Assembly (NCBI GenBank): GCA_903885595.1
Contig: CAISJJ010000513.1
Coordinates: 1 to 41,968 of the forward strand
Reading direction: 5' to 3'
Length of the DNA stretch: 41,968 bases
DNA from: an uncultured Bacteroidales bacterium
GTDB lineage: Bacteria; Bacteroidota; Bacteroidia; Bacteroidales; FEN-979
Positions 15,969 to 24,195 of the stretch are shown here, one piece after another. The notes under the pieces are model-generated. The model saw only the letters and a program-made list of their open reading frames with translations. It was not told where the DNA came from and made no database searches. A program made the position numbers and the translations under genes. Positions within the stretch are counted from its first letter, which is position 1, and each line of letters starts with the position of its first letter.

Positions 15969-17795
15969 ATGTTTAAAGGACATCCAAAAGGGCTCTTTGT
16001 GGCATTTTTCTCCAACATGGGCGAACGCTTCGGGTTTTACACCATGATGGCGATTCTTGTGCTTTTTCTTCAAGCCAAATATGGCTTATCTGAAGAAGAG
16101 GCAGGAAGTTATTACAGCTGGTTTTACTTTGGTATTTATGCGCTTGCACTTGTTGGCGGGATATTGGCCGATGTTACCAGGAAGTATAAAGCGGTCATTC
16201 TTGCGGGGATTGTTGTGATGTTTACCGGGTATGTCATCATGGCCCTCCCAGGCAACCCGCTGGCCATAACATTAACCGGTTTATTTACCATTGCTTTCGG
16301 AAATGGTTTGTTCAAAGGCAATTTGCAGGCAGTAGTTGGCCAGTTGTATGACGATCCAAAATATTCAAAAGTACGTGATTCCGCCTTTATGATCTTTTAC
16401 ATGGGTATCAACATCGGTGCATTCTTTGCTCCTTTTGTTGCCACCGGAATACGTAACTGGTTCCTCAAAACACAGGGGTTCATGCACGATGGAAGTTTAC
16501 CTGCAATGTGTCATGCCTATCAAAAGGGCACACTTCAGGACACCTCGAAATTCCAGGAGTTGGCTGATAAAGTAAGTGGAATGCAAGTGACGGATCTTGG
16601 TGCCTTTGCCCAGAATTATGTTGATGCTTTTTCAAGGGGGTATAACTATGCATTCGGGATTGCAGCCGGGGCAATGGTATTATCGTTACTGGTCTACATC
16701 ATTTTCAACAAACTGTTGCCCAGTGTTGAAAAAGTTAAAAAAGCCGAAGATGCAAATAAACCAAGGGCCAATGCCAACCTGGTCAGTTTCCTTTTAGGTG
16801 GCGGGTTAATGATCACCACTTCAGTAATCTTTTACTTCCTGCTCCGGAATACGGTGAAAGATGCTGCCGCACTGGGTGCAGCCGTTGGACTGTTTATAGG
16901 CTTTATTGCCATCATGTTCCAGGTATCAACGAAGGAAGAAAGGCCAAGGGTTACTTCACTGATCCTGGTTTTCATCGTAGTTATTTTCTTCTGGATGTCG
17001 TTCCATCAAAACGGGCTGACCCTGACCTTCTTTGCCCGCGATTATACAGTTAAAGAGGTTGCCCCGTTTACAAATATTTTCTTCAACCTTGAATCGATTC
17101 TGGCCTTTATCGGTGCAGTAGCCGGTTTTGTTCTTTTATTCAGGAAGAATACTACCCAACGATTGATCGGAGGAGCTATGTTCATTATCCTGGGTGGCCT
17201 CACCTATTATTTCATCACTACCTACAATGCCACAAATCCAATTGCTCCTGAAGTATTTCAATCATTCAACCCCTTGTTCATCGTATCGTTAACATTCCCG
17301 GTCATGGGGGTGTTTGCCTGGCTTAGCAAGAAGAACCTCGAGCCATCTGCACCAAAGAAGATAGGAATCGGAATGATTATCGCCGCCATTGGCTTTGTTA
17401 TCATCCTGGTTGCATCGTTAGGGCTTATTTCACCACACGAGCTGCAATATGTTGATGTTAATGGAATTACGAAATACAACCCGGTCCCTGATTCTTCACG
17501 GGTTGCACCTTACTGGCTAATCAGCAGTTACCTGGTACTTACCATAGCTGAACTTTTTCTCAGTCCGATGGGTTTATCATTTGTCTCGAAAGTTGCACCT
17601 CCCCGATTCCAGGGTCTGATGCAAGGAGGCTGGTTACTGGCAACTGCAGTCGGGAATAAGTTCCTCTTTGTGGGCAGTAAATTCTGGGGTGTATTAGACC
17701 TCTGGCAGCTTTGGTCAATATTTATTGTTTGTTGTATTCTTTCAGCAATATTTATATTCTCAATTATGAAAAGACTTGAAGCCGCAACAAAATAG
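15969..17795 (+). CDS. Peptide MFS transporter, POT/PTR family
   Basis: This 608-residue inner-membrane protein belongs to the proton-coupled oligopeptide transporters. Helix 1 carries NMGERFGFYTMMAILVLFLQ and helix 5 region carries FYMGINIGAFFAPF, matching the family FYxxINxGS-type signature. The usual E1xxE2R motif of helix 1 reads NxxER (Asn16, Glu19, Arg20), so the first glutamate is absent. The protein is longer than the ~500-residue average, with an enlarged loop around residues 160-225. It is transcribed alone: promoter at 15888-15917 and terminator at 17824-17854. Uptake of di- or tripeptides is the family expectation. Confidence 0.9.
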   Translation: MFKGHPKGLFVAFFSNMGERFGFYTMMAILVLFLQAKYGLSEEEAGSYYSWFYFGIYALALVGGILADVTRKYKAVILAGIVVMFTGYVIMALPGNPLAITLTGLFTIAFGNGLFKGNLQAVVGQLYDDPKYSKVRDSAFMIFYMGINIGAFFAPFVATGIRNWFLKTQGFMHDGSLPAMCHAYQKGTLQDTSKFQELADKVSGMQVTDLGAFAQNYVDAFSRGYNYAFGIAAGAMVLSLLVYIIFNKLLPSVEKVKKAEDANKPRANANLVSFLLGGGLMITTSVIFYFLLRNTVKDAAALGAAVGLFIGFIAIMFQVSTKEERPRVTSLILVFIVVIFFWMSFHQNGLTLTFFARDYTVKEVAPFTNIFFNLESILAFIGAVAGFVLLFRKNTTQRLIGGAMFIILGGLTYYFITTYNATNPIAPEVFQSFNPLFIVSLTFPVMGVFAWLSKKNLEPSAPKKIGIGMIIAAIGFVIILVASLGLISPHELQYVDVNGITKYNPVPDSSRVAPYWLISSYLVLTIAELFLSPMGLSFVSKVAPPRFQGLMQGGWLLATAVGNKFLFVGSKFWGVLDLWQLWSIFIVCCILSAIFIFSIMKRLEAATK

Positions 17796-17823
17796 CCCCA
17801 TGTCATTTTCAGTCAATTTATAT

Positions 17824-17854
17824 CCGGCGGAGCAATTGCTTCGCCGGTTTTTTT
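17824..17854 (+). terminator. Rho-independent terminator after the peptide transporter
   Basis: A hairpin with CCGGCG pairing CGCCGG, extended inward by GAGC/GCTT (one G-T wobble), gives about 10 base pairs around an AATT loop. It is followed by seven T residues at 17848-17854. It lies 28 bases past the transporter stop and 25 before the next gene. Confidence 0.88.
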
Positions 17855-17879
17855 AATATCGATTACTGAACAACGAATT

Positions 17880-18884
17880 TTGACAAACGAAGTTTATCAG
17901 TGGGGGCATCGTCGCCGGTTTAATTCCTATACCGAACACATCCGGAAAACCTTTGGCGGAAGAATGCAAAAGGTCGTGGTTGATGCAGGGTTTACCTGTC
18001 CCAACCGCGATGGTACCAAAGGTGTGGGAGGTTGCACCTATTGCAACAACGATGCTTTTAATCCATCATACTGCAACCCGGTTGAACCGCTGCACAGCCA
18101 GATTGCAAAAGGCATCAGTTTTCACCTGGTGCGTTACCGGAAAGCATCGAAATATCTTGTATATTTCCAGCCTTACAGCAATACGTACGCATCCTTGCCA
18201 AGGCTGAAGGAATTGTATGAAGAGGCGCTGGATTATCCAAATGTTGCCGGACTTGTTATTGGTACCCGGCCTGATTGCGTTGACAAAGGCATCCTCGAAT
18301 ACCTCCGGCAATTATCAAAAAGAGTTTATATCCAGATTGAATACGGAATTGAATCATGCTTTGATAAAACGCTGGAACGGATCAACCGGCAGCACAACTT
18401 TGATCTGAGCAAACAAGTTATCCATCAAACCCATAACCTTGGTATAAAAACCGGAGCGCATTTCATTTTCGGACTTCCCGGAGAGTCGGAAGAGGAAATG
18501 TTATCCTACGTTGAACTGATTTCCGGGTTACCTCTGGATTCGGTGAAATTTCACCAATTACAAATTGTACAGGGGACAAGAATGGAACAGGAGTTTAACG
18601 AAAAACCGGATGATTTTTTTCAATTCACCCTTGAGGGATATATCAGTTTTATTGTAAAATTTCTTGAACGTCTCAACCCTTCTGTCGTGATTGAACGATT
18701 TTCGGGGGAGATACCTCCCCGGTTTATGGCATCCTCCGACATTAATGCCGCCGGTAATGTCGGGGTTCAAAATCCTCGAATGCAACCACCAAGCTGGGGA
18801 TTAATCCGTTATGATGCAGTTCTGCGGCTCATAGAAAAAGAGCTCGAACGGCAAAACACCTGGCAGGGCAAATTTTATATGTGA
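17880..18884 (+). CDS. TIGR01212 family radical SAM protein (YhcC-like)
   Basis: The 334-residue protein is of the YhcC/TIGR01212 radical SAM family, whose exact reaction I cannot derive from sequence. The cluster cysteines are Cys40, Cys52 and Cys55 in CPNRDGTKGVGGCTYC, with the family's long first spacing. Other conserved blocks are YFQPYSNTYA, GTRPDCVD, YIQIEYGIES and GAHFIFGLPGESEEEM. The start is TTG at 17880, because the conserved WGHRRRFNSYTEHIRKTFG segment lies before the first internal ATG. Its stop overlaps the end of the convergent GPP34-like gene by 10 bases. Confidence 0.92.
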   Translation: MTNEVYQWGHRRRFNSYTEHIRKTFGGRMQKVVVDAGFTCPNRDGTKGVGGCTYCNNDAFNPSYCNPVEPLHSQIAKGISFHLVRYRKASKYLVYFQPYSNTYASLPRLKELYEEALDYPNVAGLVIGTRPDCVDKGILEYLRQLSKRVYIQIEYGIESCFDKTLERINRQHNFDLSKQVIHQTHNLGIKTGAHFIFGLPGESEEEMLSYVELISGLPLDSVKFHQLQIVQGTRMEQEFNEKPDDFFQFTLEGYISFIVKFLERLNPSVVIERFSGEIPPRFMASSDINAAGNVGVQNPRMQPPSWGLIRYDAVLRLIEKELERQNTWQGKFYM

Positions 18885-19561
18885 ATGGAGACGTTTGATG
18901 CCATAATGGCGCGTGAAATGGCTGTCTGAAGTAATTTAATCACTTCTTCTGTCTCAGTTTGCGAGGTTTTAAACTGGGTAATCTCATTTATCCGTCCACG
19001 CATTTTCAGATATTGTATAAAACCACCAAAATTTTTTCTGACCATTTTGCAGTTATTCATTACAACAAGTAACATCAGATCAAAATCGGTGAGTGCTTTA
19101 TCCGAAACAATATTTTCATAAATCTCTTCCTGCAATTTCCTTTTAATTTCCAAATTAATCAAAGGAAATTTCGTCTGGTAAAAGACCATCATCAGGGTGT
19201 ACTCCTCCCTTGTAATTACCTTGTTATGAATCAGTTGTTTCAGGATTGTTTTGCGCAGAAGGAGCTTTTTATAAACAATTCGTTGAATCCAGGAACGAAG
19301 ATTCCGTTGTTTCTTAGCTGATTTGATCAGATTGAGTACCCTGTCGAGCACGACGTTATCTGTCGATTTGGCGTTGATGACAATGACCTCATCATTCTGA
19401 AATGTGATCCGCTCCTTTTTATATAGTTCAAACAGGATGGCTCCAACCAAACCGAATTTAATTTTATGTTCGGAGGTTCCAAACCATCCCTTATCATCCA
19501 AAGCGAGCAGAACGATTTTTTGGAGGAAGGTCAATTCCATCTTCTTTTCTGATTTATCCAT
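18875..19561 (-). CDS. GOLPH3/GPP34-like protein
   Basis: The 228-residue protein has the layout of the GPP34 (GOLPH3/Vps74) family. It begins FLQKIVLLALDDKGWFG, then GLVGAILFELYKKERI, a short strand pair VIVINAKSTDN, VLDRVLNLI, and a helical half with LRSWIQRI and ILKQLIHNKVITREE. Eukaryotic GOLPH3 binds phosphatidylinositol 4-phosphate at the Golgi, and bacterial homologues are uncharacterised. It lies 60 bases after pstB on the same strand, in the place often occupied by phoU, but shows no PhoU metal motifs. Assignment is from motif pattern only, without a search. Confidence 0.72.
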   Translation of the reverse strand: MDKSEKKMELTFLQKIVLLALDDKGWFGTSEHKIKFGLVGAILFELYKKERITFQNDEVIVINAKSTDNVVLDRVLNLIKSAKKQRNLRSWIQRIVYKKLLLRKTILKQLIHNKVITREEYTLMMVFYQTKFPLINLEIKRKLQEEIYENIVSDKALTDFDLMLLVVMNNCKMVRKNFGGFIQYLKMRGRINEITQFKTSQTETEEVIKLLQTAISRAIMASNVSIHI

Positions 19562-19621
19562 CTAATAAACAGGAATTAATTCCAGCCGATAAAAATAACT
19601 AAAATTTCACAAAATATGTAA

Positions 19622-20386
19622 CTAATTAAAAGTTCCTCCCAGGTAAAGCTTTGTTTTTTCCATTTTCGGATTGCCAAATACCTCTTCAACACTTCCTTGT
19701 TCAATCACATCGCCAAGATACATAAAAACAACATTGTCGGCAATTCGCTTTGCCTGGCGCAAAACATGTGTAACCAACACAATGGTGTAATCGTTTTTCA
19801 GCTTTAAAAAAGTTTCTTCAATAAACTGACTTGATATCGGGTCAAGGGCGGAAGTTGGTTCATCGGCCAAGATAATCTCAGGATTTACGGCCAAACCCCT
19901 GGCAAGGCAAAGACGTTGTTGCTGACCAATTGAAAGTCGCGAGGCTGGCTCCCGCAGCCGGGTTCTGATTTCCTCCCAGAGGTTGGCCTGTTGCAGATAG
20001 TGCATCACAAGTTTATGGGTCTCCCTCCGGTTCTTAATACCCCTGAGCTTCAATGCATAGGCAATATTATTGTAAATGGTCATGGGCAAAGGATATGGCC
20101 GCTGGGATAACAATCCCATTTGCTGTCTGAGCTTATATATGTCTTCCTTGGCGACCAGTATGTTGCTGCCGTCAATCATAATCTGTCCACTGACTTTTAA
20201 TTCCGGATAAAGGTCAGTAAGCCTGTTAAGACACTTCAGCAGCGTGGTTTTTCCGCATCCTGAAGGCCCCAGGATAACCGTAATTTTATTCTTGGGGATG
20301 TCAATATTGATGTTCCTGAGAATCTGGGTTTTCCCGGCAAATACATTTAAGTCCCTGATTTCTATTTTAGTTTGGCTATCCATCAA
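19622..20386 (-). CDS. pstB: Phosphate ABC transporter ATP-binding protein PstB
   Basis: PstB (254 residues) is the ATPase of the high-affinity phosphate importer. Walker A GPSGCGKTT is at residues 40-48, the signature LSIGQQQRLCLARGLA near 150, and Walker B IILADEPTSALDP follows, with the switch histidine in IVLVTHVLRQA. The PstB-specific CLNRLTDLYP segment after Walker A is present. It is the last transporter gene in the order pstS-pstC-pstA-pstB, 9 bases after pstA. The operon contains no recognisable phoU; a GPP34-like gene follows instead. Confidence 0.95.
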   Translation of the reverse strand: MMDSQTKIEIRDLNVFAGKTQILRNINIDIPKNKITVILGPSGCGKTTLLKCLNRLTDLYPELKVSGQIMIDGSNILVAKEDIYKLRQQMGLLSQRPYPLPMTIYNNIAYALKLRGIKNRRETHKLVMHYLQQANLWEEIRTRLREPASRLSIGQQQRLCLARGLAVNPEIILADEPTSALDPISSQFIEETFLKLKNDYTIVLVTHVLRQAKRIADNVVFMYLGDVIEQGSVEEVFGNPKMEKTKLYLGGTFN

Positions 20387-20395
20387 AGATTCAAG

Positions 20396-21253
20396 CTAGA
20401 AGTTGATTTTTGTTTTATGATATCGTTTACCAAGTCCACGGGAAAACAAACTTACGATTAAAATGATTAGTGTCAACACAAGGGCTGATGCATACGCCCG
20501 GTTTTGAACTTCGGGCACGGGTGACGAGAGCTGAAAAAAGATCGACAATGGCAGGGTGGCGACCGGTTCAAGCAAGCCATTGGGCAAATGATCAGTATAA
20601 CCAGCTGTAAATAAAACAGCAGCTGCATCACCAATTCCACGTCCAAACGAAAGCAACACCGCCGTAATAATCCCTGAGAATGACTGGCGGGTAAATATTT
20701 TAAAAGCAATCTCTGATTTATTGGACCCCAGCGAATAGGCCGCTTCCTGTAGCCCGACCGGCACTGTACGCAATATTTCATCCATCGACCGGATCATGAT
20801 CGGCAGAATAAACAGGGTCACAGTAAGTATCCCGGCCAGCAAGGATGTTTGGAGTCCAAAGAATATCATCAGTGAAAAACCAAAGGCGCCATAAACAATA
20901 GAAGGAATTCCCCACACCAGGTCTAAAAGAAAACGTATCACATCAATCACTTTCTTATGCCGTATCAGGAAAACGTTAAGATATAAAGCTACCGGCAACC
21001 CAATTACGAACGCCAGTACAGATGCGCCCGTTGCGAGTGCCAACGAACCGAGAATGGCATTCAGGATACCTCCTCCTTTGCCATAATAATATCCCCCCTT
21101 TGGAATTTGTGTCAGCATTTCCCACGAAACCGACTTGATCCCTTTTTCAAAAATGCTATAGATAATGATAGCCAGGATTGCAAGGATGAAATAGGTCGCA
21201 AAGATCATCAGCGACTTGAAAACTTTTTCTTCTATTTTTTGTCCGCGGGTCAA
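20396..21253 (-). CDS. pstA: Phosphate ABC transporter permease PstA
   Basis: The 285-residue inner-membrane permease has about six membrane segments. It contains the ABC permease coupling motif EAAYSLGSNKSEIAFKIFT (about residues 170-190), preceded by PIMIRSMDEILRTVP. The stretch GIPSIVYGAFGF is typical of Pst permeases. With PstC it forms the channel energised by PstB. It starts 3 bases after the pstC stop, indicating strict co-translation. The assignment to PstA rather than PstC rests on gene order and on the shorter N terminus. Confidence 0.94.
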   Translation of the reverse strand: MTRGQKIEEKVFKSLMIFATYFILAILAIIIYSIFEKGIKSVSWEMLTQIPKGGYYYGKGGGILNAILGSLALATGASVLAFVIGLPVALYLNVFLIRHKKVIDVIRFLLDLVWGIPSIVYGAFGFSLMIFFGLQTSLLAGILTVTLFILPIMIRSMDEILRTVPVGLQEAAYSLGSNKSEIAFKIFTRQSFSGIITAVLLSFGRGIGDAAAVLFTAGYTDHLPNGLLEPVATLPLSIFFQLSSPVPEVQNRAYASALVLTLIILIVSLFSRGLGKRYHKTKINF

Positions 21254-21256
21254 GGG

Positions 21257-22147
21257 TTAGAATTTGTTATATCTGACAATAAAAAAATGCATCACAAGGT
21301 TAAAAAAGAGCGAGACAGCCAGTAAAAGCAAGGCTGCAAACATTAAGGCAGAATCATATTTCGGAATAGACATCATCTCTCCATAATTGTTGGCAATGAG
21401 GGCCGGAAGGGTATAACCCGGATCAAACACACTTTTAGGAAGCCTGACCACATTTCCTACAACCATCAACACTGCCATGGTCTCCCCAAATGCCCGGGCC
21501 AATCCAAATCCAAAAGCAGCGATGATACCAGGAAGCGCTTTTTTGATCAGCACATGCTTGATGGTTTGCCATTGGGTAGCACCCAATGATAATGCTGCTT
21601 CCTTGAGTTCCATAGGGATTGACCTGAAAATCTCAATCAGGATATTCAATACGAAGGGGATGATCATGATTGAGAGGACAAAAGAGGCAGCAAGAATACT
21701 GTAGCCCATTGTCTTAACACCCATCCAGGGGCCAAGGTACTGTGAAATGAACGGAACAATCACCAGTATTCCCCAAAGTCCATATACCACAGATGGTATA
21801 CCGGCAAGGATATCGATAGCCGGATGCATGATCCGGAGGAAATACTTCCGGGTATATTGAGTCACATATATGGCTGTAAGCAGGCAAACCGGCGCTGTGA
21901 TCAGCATAGCTACGAGGGTCACCCAAACCGAACCAACAATGAAAGGATAAAAACCGAATTGTCCGCTTGACGGTTTCCAGGTTCTTGAAAAAATCAAATC
22001 AACCAGCGAATAATCATCGAGAAGCAGAACAGATTTGATATAAAGGCCAAGGAAAAGGAGAAATGGTAAAAAAGCCACAAGCAGCAGACTGATAATCATC
22101 CATGTATAGTTTACAGCATGACGCTGCTTGCGGTTGAGGAGATACAT
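21257..22147 (-). CDS. pstC: Phosphate ABC transporter permease PstC
   Basis: This 296-residue inner-membrane permease contains GIPSVVYGLWGI, the coupling-helix motif ELKEAALSLGATQWQTIKHV and GLARAFGETMAVLMVVGN, the last being typical of PstC. About six membrane helices are visible, with a periplasmic loop near residues 40-60 (FSRTWKPSSGQFGFYP). It starts one base after the pstS stop and ends 3 bases before pstA, so the three genes form one translational unit. Confidence 0.95.
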   Translation of the reverse strand: MYLLNRKQRHAVNYTWMIISLLLVAFLPFLLFLGLYIKSVLLLDDYSLVDLIFSRTWKPSSGQFGFYPFIVGSVWVTLVAMLITAPVCLLTAIYVTQYTRKYFLRIMHPAIDILAGIPSVVYGLWGILVIVPFISQYLGPWMGVKTMGYSILAASFVLSIMIIPFVLNILIEIFRSIPMELKEAALSLGATQWQTIKHVLIKKALPGIIAAFGFGLARAFGETMAVLMVVGNVVRLPKSVFDPGYTLPALIANNYGEMMSIPKYDSALMFAALLLLAVSLFFNLVMHFFIVRYNKF

Positions 22148-22148
22148 T

Positions 22149-23135
22149 TCAGTTTAATTTTTGCAATTCTGATTTAATCTGGTCCGGCTGGATCGCTACA
22201 TACCCGGCTTCATAAACAAATTTCTGGCCGTCAGAAAGAATCCACCTAAGGAAAACAATAACGAGTTTGTTATCAGGTTTCCCACCAGAAACCAAATATA
22301 GGTCACGGGCAGGCGGAGAGGGATATTTCCCCTCATTGATGGCTTTCATAACTCCATCCATGGTTCCATAAAAATCCTCATCGGGATCAATAATTCCATT
22401 TTCATTGAGGTCAATCGGAATAACATTCAGCCCCTGATAAATTTTCCTGGTTTGCATTTCGTAAATAAAACCGAGATTATTGAAACCAATTCCTTCCACA
22501 TTTCTCCTGACTGCATCGGCAACCCCCGGGTCGCCATTTACACCAAGTCCAAGCAAGTCTTCCTGCTTCTTGTTGTTAAGGTATTTAGCCCACATATCGG
22601 CCGCTCCACAAGCATCTGAACGGGTAAATGCCTGTACGTCAACCATTGAGCTATTTCCAACAGCCTGCCCCCAGGTTTTTATATGCCCTGTAATAAAAAT
22701 GTCATAAAATTTCTGCTTTGTCAATCCTTTTTTTTTCAGATCAGGCAGTACAGGATTATTTGCATTGATTGTTGGAAGAACGGCGTCTTTTGCCACTGCA
22801 ATCCACCACGCCCCTTTAGCTTGTTCTTCAGTGCTTACTGCCTTTGAGAACATACCCAGGTCGACCATTTTTGAAAGAGCATCTGTCATTCCTTTTCCTG
22901 CGCCTCCGGCAGACACGTTGACGGTAACCCCGGGGTGCAACTTTTCAAATTCCTCTGCCCATTTCACAGCGAGCGGATAGAGCGCAAATGCCCCCGAAAG
23001 TGTTATTTTACCATTCAGGGAGTCGTTAACACTGCCATCATTCCTTTTCGGAGCTTGATTGCAGCCTGTTAATATAACTCCTGAAATCCATCCAATTAGA
23101 AGGAAAACAAAAAATGAATGGCGTCTTCCTGTCAT
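22149..23135 (-). CDS. pstS: Phosphate-binding lipoprotein PstS
   Basis: The 328-residue substrate-binding protein has a lipoprotein signal ending in LTGC, with Cys25 as the lipid-modified residue. The mature domain shows LSGAFALYPLAVKWAEEF, VSAGGAGKGMTDAL and the phosphate-site segment QAFTRSDACGAADMWAKYL (SxG and TRSD-type anion contacts), matching PstS-like periplasmic binding proteins. The C-terminal LVIVFLRWILSDGQKFVYEAGYV is also family-typical. It leads the pstSCAB operon, which is probably induced by phosphate limitation, although I cannot define a Pho box here. Confidence 0.93.
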   Translation of the reverse strand: MTGRRHSFFVFLLIGWISGVILTGCNQAPKRNDGSVNDSLNGKITLSGAFALYPLAVKWAEEFEKLHPGVTVNVSAGGAGKGMTDALSKMVDLGMFSKAVSTEEQAKGAWWIAVAKDAVLPTINANNPVLPDLKKKGLTKQKFYDIFITGHIKTWGQAVGNSSMVDVQAFTRSDACGAADMWAKYLNNKKQEDLLGLGVNGDPGVADAVRRNVEGIGFNNLGFIYEMQTRKIYQGLNVIPIDLNENGIIDPDEDFYGTMDGVMKAINEGKYPSPPARDLYLVSGGKPDNKLVIVFLRWILSDGQKFVYEAGYVAIQPDQIKSELQKLN

Positions 23136-23142
23136 AATTTAA

Positions 23143-23152
23143 ACTTATAAGT
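23143..23152. promoter_or_regulatory. 10-bp palindrome ACTTATAAGT just upstream of pstS
   Basis: ACTTATAAGT is a perfect palindrome 7 bases before the pstS start codon, inside the 83-base gap to the MoxR gene. It might be part of an operator or leader, but no Pho-box consensus for this lineage is known to me. The rest of the gap is A/T-rich with no TAnnTTTG element. Chance is quite possible. Confidence 0.2.
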
Positions 23153-23218
23153 GAATGTAAAGTTAAATTAAACTGATAAAGTATTAAGGTATTGTAGCAG
23201 GAAAAAAATTGAAATATT

Positions 23219-24184
23219 TCAGGATAAAAAATGGTTTATAATATCCTCCACCCTGATTCCCTCGGCCTCGGCTTTATAATTCCGCACAATCCTGTGTCGA
23301 AGCACAGAGGTAGCGACCGCTCTCACATCTTCTATATCGGGCGAATATTTTCCATGAAGTGCGGCATGGCACTTGGCTCCAAGAACCAGGTATTGCGATG
23401 CCCTGGGTCCGGCTCCCCAGGTGAGGTATTCGTTTGCCCAGTCATTGGCTTTTCGTGTTTTCGGACGGGTCATCGAAACCAGGTTTACTGCAAATTGAAA
23501 AACATTATCGGGAACTGGAATTTTTCGCACCAGATTCTGAAAAAACAGGATTTCATCGGCTAGAAGCACGACTGAGGGAGAAACGGATTTTTCTGTTGTG
23601 GTTGCTTTAACAATCCTGATTTCCTCATCAAAGGAAGGATAATCGAGCCATATGTTAAACATAAACCTGTCGAGTTGCGCCTCGGGCAGCGGGTAGGTAC
23701 CTTCCTGTTCAATCGGATTTTGAGTCGCAAGCACAAAAAAAGGTTCATCAAGGTGATAGCTTGTTCCGGCAACTGTTACAGCTTTCTCCTGCATGGCCTC
23801 CAGAAGTGCCGACTGGGTTTTCGGTGGAGTGCGGTTTATCTCGTCGGCAAGGATAATATTGGCAAATACAGGCCCTTTAATGAAGCGAAAATGACGGTTT
23901 TCGTCAAGGATTTCAGTGCCAATGATATCTGAAGGCATCAGGTCGGGTGTAAACTGAATCCGGCTATAACTGAGTCCCAGAGCCTTCGACAACGTGTTCA
24001 CCATCATTGTTTTAGCCAATCCGGGAACGCCTACAAGCAGGCAGTGACCCTTGCAAAAAATAGCGATGAGCAGATTCTTGACAACCTCGTCCTGCCCAAT
24101 GATAACCTTAGCGATTTCTGATTTTAATAGTTTATATTTCTCTACAAGTGCATCAACTGCTTCAACATCTGACGAAAACTGCAT
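23219..24184 (-). CDS. MoxR family AAA ATPase
   Basis: The 321-residue MoxR ATPase is a chaperone-like AAA+ protein thought to help metal or cofactor insertion and complex maturation. Walker A GVPGLAKT is at residues 52-59, Walker B ILADEINR follows around 110, and sensor 1 is in FVLATQNPIEQEGTYPLPEAQLDRF. MoxR usually works with a von Willebrand factor A partner and DUF58 protein encoded beside it, but neither is here. The gene follows the SurA-like gene by 11 bases and probably belongs to the chaperone operon. Confidence 0.93.
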   Translation of the reverse strand: MQFSSDVEAVDALVEKYKLLKSEIAKVIIGQDEVVKNLLIAIFCKGHCLLVGVPGLAKTMMVNTLSKALGLSYSRIQFTPDLMPSDIIGTEILDENRHFRFIKGPVFANIILADEINRTPPKTQSALLEAMQEKAVTVAGTSYHLDEPFFVLATQNPIEQEGTYPLPEAQLDRFMFNIWLDYPSFDEEIRIVKATTTEKSVSPSVVLLADEILFFQNLVRKIPVPDNVFQFAVNLVSMTRPKTRKANDWANEYLTWGAGPRASQYLVLGAKCHAALHGKYSPDIEDVRAVATSVLRHRIVRNYKAEAEGIRVEDIINHFLS

Positions 24185-24195
24185 GATTGTCTGGT

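Noticed and set aside
15806..16018. N-terminal extension of the ECF sigma frame to 16018
   Set aside because: The extra residues lack sigma features and overlap the first codons of the divergent transporter and its promoter. The MEIQEFQAK start at 15805 fits the family.
18875..19561. phoU as the identity of the gene after pstB
   Set aside because: No PhoU metal motifs (ExxxD repeats) are visible; the sequence follows the GPP34 pattern instead.
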